Source of the DNA: Macrocybe gigantea
Taxonomy: Eukaryota > Basidiomycota > Agaricomycetes > Agaricales > Callistosporiaceae
DNA: 22,355 nt
NCBI GenBank assembly: GCA_011319805.1
Contig: SJRY01000149.1
Location: forward strand, 1-22,355
Reading direction: 5' to 3'
In this document: piece after piece, positions 18,431 to 22,355 of the stretch
Layout of the letters: the number at the start of each line of letters is the position of its first letter
How positions within the stretch are numbered: position 1 is the stretch's first letter
Translations under genes and position numbers: made by a program
Notes under the pieces: generated by a model
Told to the model about the DNA's origin: nothing
What the model saw: the letters and a program-made list of their open reading frames with translations, nothing else
Databases searched by the model: none

Positions 18431-18493
18431 CAAATCGAAGATCGACAAGTCTTAGTAAAATACCTCTCCTACAATCTCTCGATCCCCGATTTG
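18431..18493. repeat. Imperfect inverted repeat near the right end of the DNA transposon
   Basis: Arms caaatcgaagatcga (18431-18445) and tcgatccccgatttg (18479-18493) pair at 13 of 15 positions around a 33-nt loop. It lies about 70 bp inside the right terminal repeat. It could be a subterminal transposase-binding element or chance. Confidence 0.4.
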
Positions 18494-18563
18494 CAGGAAA
18501 TGGCCTGAAAAAAAAGCCTTATGCAGATTTCTCCAATTGTCACGCAAAAGTAACGTTTTTGGT

Positions 18564-18598
18564 CATGTGATGTGGTCGGCACTGGACGAGGTCTACCT
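18564..18598 (-). repeat. Right terminal inverted repeat of DNA transposon
   Basis: In reverse complement it begins aggtagacctcgtccagt and ends catcacatg, matching the left repeat. Its outer bases together with the TA duplication supply the stop codon of the short minus-strand frame that abuts it. Confidence 0.88.
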
Positions 18599-18783
18599 TA
18601 GTACCCCGGCAACTCAACATTGCCCAGCGCGCCCTCAAGTCTCCCAGCCTCCGGCTCCACCTTCCTCACCCAAGCATCTACCAGCCCGGCCCACACAAAT
18701 GAGCCCAGGCCGGGCTGGTTCCCCCTCCCCGCCTCCGCAGTCTCCACCTTTGACTCCACCTCTGGAGCAGGTGTTTCCGTCAT
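18598..18783 (-). CDS. Short hypothetical frame cut off at the DNA transposon
   Basis: 61 codons from an ATG at 18783. The protein is acidic, with MTETPAPEVESKVETAEAG at the start and then SFVWAGLVDAWVRKVEPEAGR. The TAA stop is formed at the transposon edge. Removing the transposon would give TAG at the same point, so the insertion need not have truncated it. The opposite strand is also open (18537-18929, Pro/Ser-rich), so strand choice is uncertain. I do not recognise either product. Confidence 0.25.
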   Translation of the reverse strand: MTETPAPEVESKVETAEAGRGNQPGLGSFVWAGLVDAWVRKVEPEAGRLEGALGNVELPGY

Positions 18784-18979
18784 ATTCGCTGATTTCGTTA
18801 TCGCCACCTGTGTCGCGGAGCACAACACCCAAGTCCGATGAGAAGATCTTGTTCCCGCATCCGAAGGGTGATTCTTTCTGGGACCTCCATCGGACCTCCA
18901 TCCCCAACAATGATGATTGGAGAGATTAGTTGTTTTGCCCACGATGAGCGTCAAGCAATTGTCAGATCGTTGTATAAGT

Positions 18980-19045
18980 TTAGGATGTGCACATTGCCTC
19001 TCAGCGAAATGAATATACACGGAGGAGTCATGTAAGAATGATGGA
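18980..19045. repeat. Dispersed 66-bp repeat, copy A
   Basis: Matches 21764-21828 at about 50 of 66 positions, best over gaaatgaatata and atgtaagaatga. Weaker similarity extends leftward (gattggagagattag against gattggagaaatag). There are no terminal repeats or coding sense. It may be a piece of a short repeat family. Confidence 0.55.
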
Positions 19046-19066
19046 GAAATTAGGGAAATAAGAAGG

Positions 19067-19318
19067 ATGCGATACCATATTATCTTATCGATCTTGTTTA
19101 TGCTGGCTGGTTTCTTATATTTGATCCCTTCTTCCGCCCCTCTATATGCCTTGCCACCGGTTCCAGTCTGCCTGTCTCTGCACCGTCCGCAGTCCTCACG
19201 GCAGCCTACTCTAGCCGCGTTCTCTATCGTGGCGCATCTTCGTGGTGACTTTTTTGAACATGCGTCAGGGCGGTGGATGTGTCTAATACCCGTTATTCTA
19301 TGCGGAATATGCCTATAA
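19067..19318 (+). CDS. Possible small secreted or membrane protein, 83 residues
   Basis: An ATG-initiated frame whose first 25 residues are strongly hydrophobic after an Arg (MRYHIILSILFMLAGFLYLI), resembling a signal peptide or anchor. Pro, Arg and four Cys residues follow. It starts about 20 bp after dispersed repeat copy A. No motif, intron or conservation evidence, so it is a weak candidate. Confidence 0.22.
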   Translation: MRYHIILSILFMLAGFLYLIPSSAPLYALPPVPVCLSLHRPQSSRQPTLAAFSIVAHLRGDFFEHASGRWMCLIPVILCGICL

Positions 19319-20032
19319 TCTAAGAACGAATGTTCTGGCGTCAGATGTTGAGACGGGGGGTAGACATCCATAGGTCGGTACAAACAACGTAGAAACCCTG
19401 GACGACCGTTCACAATGCTTTAGCACCACCGAGAAAGAGTCGAGCACAATACTTGCCTGGTCTCCAAAATGCGTGTCCAAATGTGTGAGCCCTTTGCCTC
19501 TGGCCTACTGTTTGGTTGAGAGAGACATTGCGCTTGGTGTCTCTGGTGCATTCAGATCCAGATGTGGAACAATTCTTGCGCATTGGGCTGCCGTTGGCTT
19601 TCCCTTAGAAAGGCAAAGGAATGGCAGTCGGATTTGAGGCCCGTGAGGTCGCTCTTGAGAGTCCGTGTCGGCCGAAAGGTCGTGGGGTGATCGAGAATGA
19701 AAAAAAAAAAGAAAGAAAAAAATCAATTTGAATGCGCTGTGGAACAAGAACGAATGCGTTCTTATTGGGGAAGTGCATAGCGCACTCTGTCCAAGTCGTC
19801 GATTGTTGGGAATGACTGCATGGCTGGGAAGTGATGAGAATGTGGAATAAAAGATGTCAATAAATGCATAGCAATGCCACAGGCCCTGCTTGGAGTAGTC
19901 GAATTCAGCTACTTACACTGCCCGTAATCCAACGAGCCTAGCTTGCTCTAGGCCTTCCTTCAACGTTCAGGACACCACGCGAAATCATTTAACGATGCAA
20001 CGGCCGTCGTTCCGTCATAATTCATGCTCGAA
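19319..20032. other. Intergenic stretch without a supported gene
   Basis: No convincing frame, intron or repeat seen. It has a purine-only A-rich run near 19698-19722 (a's broken by gaaag). Frames crossing it lack ATG starts. Confidence 0.5.
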
Positions 20033-20457
20033 CTATGGTCGGACCATGGTCGTCATAGTGCCCAGAATCGACAGATCCATTGAACCGTTGAGTCGACTAG
20101 GATACAACACGTGGAGCCTTTCGAATACTGTCCAGGTGCTCCGAAGTCGGGATGCCACTGATCTACGAAAGAGACCTCCTAAAACGTCATGTGGTGAGAG
20201 AAACAACGATGGACTTACTTTTGTAACTCACGATCTGCCATCCGCATGACGAAGTCGCTGAATGGAGCGCTCTTGCAGCGCTGGTGGTCGAAGAAATGCT
20301 CGAGCTGCTTTGTGGGGTCGCACTGGCCATGTAAGGCAGGCGAGAGAGAATGTGGTATGTTTGCCGGTGGCGGCGGCTTGATAGGTTCGGTGCGGTGGCG
20401 AACCATCACGAACAGAGATTGCGTCCAACCATCACCTAGCTGCCAGGTGAACTCCAT
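20033..20457 (-). CDS. Candidate two-exon hypothetical gene
   Basis: Exon 1 runs 20457-20219 from an ATG (MEFTWQLGDGWTQSLFVMV...). A GTAAGT donor starts at 20218 and a 56-nt intron ends in TAG at 20163. Exon 2 runs 20162-20033. The joined frame encodes 122 residues: a proline run (IKPPPPANIPHS), two Cys (HGQC, HQRC) and a basic C-terminus. A nearer acceptor at about 20179 would end the protein after five more codons. The frame also stays open upstream of the ATG (HGVRQCHI), and a GTGAGT...GCAG pair lies near 20552-20499, so earlier exons are possible. I do not recognise the family. Confidence 0.4.
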
Positions 20458-20979
20458 TATGTGACATTGGCGGACCCCATGGTCTGGCTCGCGTTTTCTG
20501 CCACGAAACTCTCACGTTGAAGCAAGCAATGAAGGACTGGAAGACACTCACAGGGGGAGGCCCGCCGTGTCCTGTCGTGTTCGACTTCAATGATGAAGTT
20601 GGACGCCAGAACAGAGAGAAGTGGACGAGTCTCTCGAGGTGCGACGGGACATGATCGGCTTCAGACCGGAGGGCTGGGTGTCCACCGAGGGCTACGGGGA
20701 AGCCGTGGCATGCAGCAAGAGGGTGGCTGACTCAGGAGGAACGGGCTGAGGTCGCGGTGCACTGGTCCTTGGACAACATGTAATGAACTGATACACACGT
20801 TGTGCTCACGTCAGGTCTTCCGAGATAGAAAGTCTGACTGACCTCAGTTCATCGGAGGCCTCAGCGTTGGACTTTGTTCCGTTGGTGAGCGATCTTGTTG
20901 TTAGGTCGGTGTGACATCTAACACCTAAAACGCATCAAAGCCCCTCTCATATCACTCGATTATGCTGATGAGGAAAAGT
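20458..20979. other. Intergenic stretch; possible upstream exons on minus strand
   Basis: Several frames are open for 40-60 codons on both strands around 20500-20760, and one possible intron border pair lies near 20552-20499. None gives a continuous ATG-initiated model, so no gene is called. Confidence 0.35.
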
Positions 20980-20987
20980 TATAAAAG
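20980..20987 (+). promoter_or_regulatory. TATA box of the secreted-protein gene
   Basis: TATAAAAG lies 91 bp before the ATG at 21078, with a short 5' leader between. Position and sequence fit a fungal core promoter. Confidence 0.5.
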
Positions 20988-21077
20988 CACAACAAAATCT
21001 CGGGAGTGTGGCTCAAGTCAACGAAAGCTGGCCTTTCTATCCTTCAGGCCAAAAAAAAACCGAGTGCATTCCTTGAC

Positions 21078-21619
21078 ATGCATTTAGCAGTCCTACTCTT
21101 CCTCACTGGCGTTGCGTCCGCCTATCCCTTGAAGCCCACGCAAGAAAGTCAACTCATCCCACGAGACCAGCCGCAACCACAGTAAGCAACTATGCTTTCC
21201 ATAATGCCTCTCACATTCACCCGTTTCTGTCAACGTTTAGTTGCCTCTGCGCCGTGAAAGGCGAGAAACCAGTTGTCGCATTCACAAAGCCCATGTGGAT
21301 GGGTGTATGTGCGCGCAAGCCGGGTGCGGTAGGGTTCCTTCTAGAAACCTCCATGTGTTTGAAAGAATTCAGGAAGTCGTGGAGGAACAATAAAGAGGAA
21401 CCCTCCACGTGTGTATTCCCCGTGGGACGAACACTTGGCGTGAAGGGTTTCTGCTTCGTTCTTAAAAGCGTAGCGAATCCCCGGGGGATACAAATACACG
21501 GCGGCCACCTCCGCATCCGCCTTCCTCACACGGTCCTATTCATCCCAGTACAGCTCATCCCCCGGCAAATCCACCGCACCCAGCCGCTCCTCAAAACTCC
21601 CAGCATCCGCCAACGCTGA
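21078..21619 (+). CDS. Small secreted cysteine-rich protein, two exons
   Basis: Exon 1 is 21078-21181. A 59-nt intron 21182-21240 runs GTAAGC...TTTAG. Exon 2 is 21241-21619, giving 160 residues. Residues 1-15 (MHLAVLLFLTGVASA) form a textbook signal peptide with an A-x-A cleavage site. After a short Pro/Gln-rich stretch (YPLKPTQESQLIPRDQPQPQ) come six cysteines at 36, 38, 58, 74, 92 and 106, which could form three disulfides. The part after residue 115 is less protein-like (Pro/Arg-rich), so a second intron or a different end is possible. A TATA box lies upstream. This architecture is typical of fungal small secreted or effector-like proteins. No named family is recognised, and its role (host interaction, cell wall, competition) is unknown. 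The short intron and retained codons suggest a live gene. Confidence 0.68.
21182..21240 (+). other. Spliceosomal intron in the secreted-protein gene
   Basis: 59 nt, donor GTAAGC and acceptor TTTAG, with ctcac as a possible branch point. Removing it joins the signal-peptide exon in frame to the cysteine-rich exon. The unspliced frame hits TAA at the donor. Confidence 0.7.
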
Positions 21620-21763
21620 AGAATGACTTCCCCACGGAGATAAGCCCACATTCTAACTTGACGTACCCTACCTGAACAAGATAATTTGCACGAGGAATGC
21701 GCGACGAAACCACGGGCTTTACGGATTGGAGAAATAGGGGAGTTTTTGTGATTGTCATGTCAT

Positions 21764-21828
21764 TTAGAATGGGTGCATTGCGTCCTAATGAAATGAATAT
21801 ACGTGGGGAGTTATGTAAGAATGACGGA
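21764..21828. repeat. Dispersed 66-bp repeat, copy B
   Basis: Partner of 18980-19045, in the same orientation and about 2.7 kb away. Confidence 0.55.
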
Positions 21829-21881
21829 ATACAGCAATAATAAAAACTTCAGTGCGTGCACGCCATTCCTCTCGTTCAACG

Positions 21882-22091
21882 ATGTCGGCATTTGCAAGAA
21901 CGCTGTTGCGGCCGACGATCCCTTCAAGTCTGCTGAGATCCTTAAGATGGGCGCACTTGTGTATCGAGACTGGCGTGCAGGACATTATAAACGATGTAGT
22001 CGATCCCTTCGCTAGAGGTGCTCTCAAGATCTCTAAAGACGGCAGGGAAGGAGGGTTGGAAGGAGGGTTGGAAGGATGTGATGAAGGTTGA
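21882..22091 (+). CDS. Possible 69-residue protein
   Basis: ATG-initiated frame. The N-terminus is basic and free of acidic residues (MSAFARTLLRPTIPSSLLRS), like a mitochondrial presequence. The middle reads IETGVQDIINDVVDPFARG, and the end is a short repeat GGLEGGLEG made by a tandem 12-nt unit (ggagggttggaa) near 22046-22072. It runs towards the antisense GCP2 fragment. No family recognised. Confidence 0.28.
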   Translation: MSAFARTLLRPTIPSSLLRSLRWAHLCIETGVQDIINDVVDPFARGALKISKDGREGGLEGGLEGCDEG

Positions 22092-22122
22092 CCATCACTC
22101 CACATGGCCACGGAGTACATAC

Positions 22123-22355
22123 CTAGCGACCGATTGATGAACTTGCTCTCTTCACCAAAAACTCCTCGTACGGATCCGACAACCGCCCGTGGTGACCCAC
22201 TCCTTCAGCATCGCCACGTACGGCGTCCCAGCCGCTTTGAGGAGAGTTCCGTATATTGTGTTGGCGGTCGGATCGCCAGCCATGTTCAGCTTCTCTCGTT
22301 ATGATCGTCAGCACCTCGCCGCCTTCACTGGAATGCCGCTTCCGCCCGCCATGCC
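22123..22355 (-). pseudogene. Gamma-tubulin complex component (GCP2/Spc97-like) fragment, frame-broken
   Basis: Entering from the right edge on the minus strand, the frames together give GGSGIPVK, then EVLTIITREAEH, then AGDPTANTIYGTLLKAAGTP, YVAMLKEWVTT, RLSDPYEEFLVK and SKFINRSLG. The order and the PY..ML..W....DPY.EF.V core match the conserved GRIP1-type block of Spc97/GCP2 proteins, which build the gamma-tubulin complex that nucleates microtubules at the spindle pole body. About four frame changes occur within some 220 nt. The last piece ends at a possible GTATGT donor (22122-22117), as expected for an exon border. The expected next block of GCP2 is not seen downstream. It could be a decayed duplicate or a poorly sequenced true gene extending off the window. 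Confidence 0.65.

Larger units (their letters stand above)
16000..18600 (-). mobile_element. DNA transposon with inverted repeats, TA duplication and DDE transposase
   Basis: Bounded by a TA dinucleotide at 16000-16001 and 18599-18600, and by inverted repeats at 16002-16036 and 18564-18598 that match at about 31 of 35 positions. Inside is a single broken transposase gene on the minus strand. The TA duplication and the HDES / FDNATTH / ELNPIEQCW motifs fit the IS630-Tc1-mariner superfamily in the broad sense. Length is about 2.6 kb. The region between the transposase start and the right repeat holds an imperfect hairpin (18431-18493) and no other gene that I recognise. Confidence 0.88.

Noticed and set aside
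18598..19413. A 271-codon minus-strand open frame
   Set aside because: It starts at GTG, its first 200 codons show no protein-like pattern, and it crosses repeat copy A. Only the ATG-initiated last 61 codons are listed, at low confidence.
19505..19747. An 80-codon minus-strand frame across the A-rich run
   Set aside because: It begins at TTG, and the hydrophobic Phe run is just the translated homopolymer tract.

Overview
This window looks like repeat-rich nuclear DNA of a filamentous basidiomycete, probably an agaricomycete. The evidence is Ty3/gypsy chromoviruses with CpG-type decay, a DDE transposase of a kind common in mushroom genomes, short introns with GTAAG-type donors in the right-hand part, and a fragment of a gamma-tubulin complex (GCP2/Spc97) gene. 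No prokaryotic signals, CRISPR array, rRNA or tRNA gene was seen. The species cannot be named from this sequence.

Layout. 1-1250: a badly decayed plus-strand gypsy pol remnant. 1251-7866: element 1, an old minus-strand copy of a chromovirus, full of stops, with an aberrant right end (a partial LTR abutting a complete LTR). 7867-8288: unassigned spacer. 8289-14801: element 2, a young minus-strand copy of the same family. It has almost identical 320/319-bp LTRs, a perfect 5-bp target duplication (ctata), primer-binding site, purine tract, leader, gag, a -1 frameshift site, pol with a chromodomain, and a small extra ORF3. It sits in a relic resembling another LTR (to about 15010). 15011-15999: unassigned, with one decayed coding remnant. 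16000-18600: a DNA transposon with about 35-bp terminal inverted repeats, a TA target duplication and a broken DDE transposase. 18601-22355: mostly unique sequence, holding weak gene candidates on both strands, a well-formed two-exon gene for a small secreted cysteine-rich protein (21078-21619), and a frame-broken GCP2 fragment at the right edge.

How the retrotransposon seems to work (inferred from element 2 and checked against element 1). A TATA box in the LTR places the RNA start at a sequence whose first 11 nt are perfectly complementary to the site just inside the LTR. That is the Tf1/sushi-type self-priming arrangement, not tRNA priming. The RNA then has about 1,047 nt without a single AUG. 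Gag probably begins at a GUG in an ideal Kozak context, with the first AUG in the same frame 95 codons later. Pol is reached by -1 slippage at GGGUUUU, 18 nt before the gag stop. ORF3 starts at an ATGA overlap with the end of pol and encodes a 132-residue protein with a four-leucine heptad repeat.

Main points for a second look: the AUG-free leader with a GUG start, ORF3, the self-priming signals, the CpG-biased decay of element 1 against element 2, the odd tandem LTR, the DNA transposon with a cysteine-rich insertion in its DDE domain, and the secreted-protein gene next to this repeat cluster.
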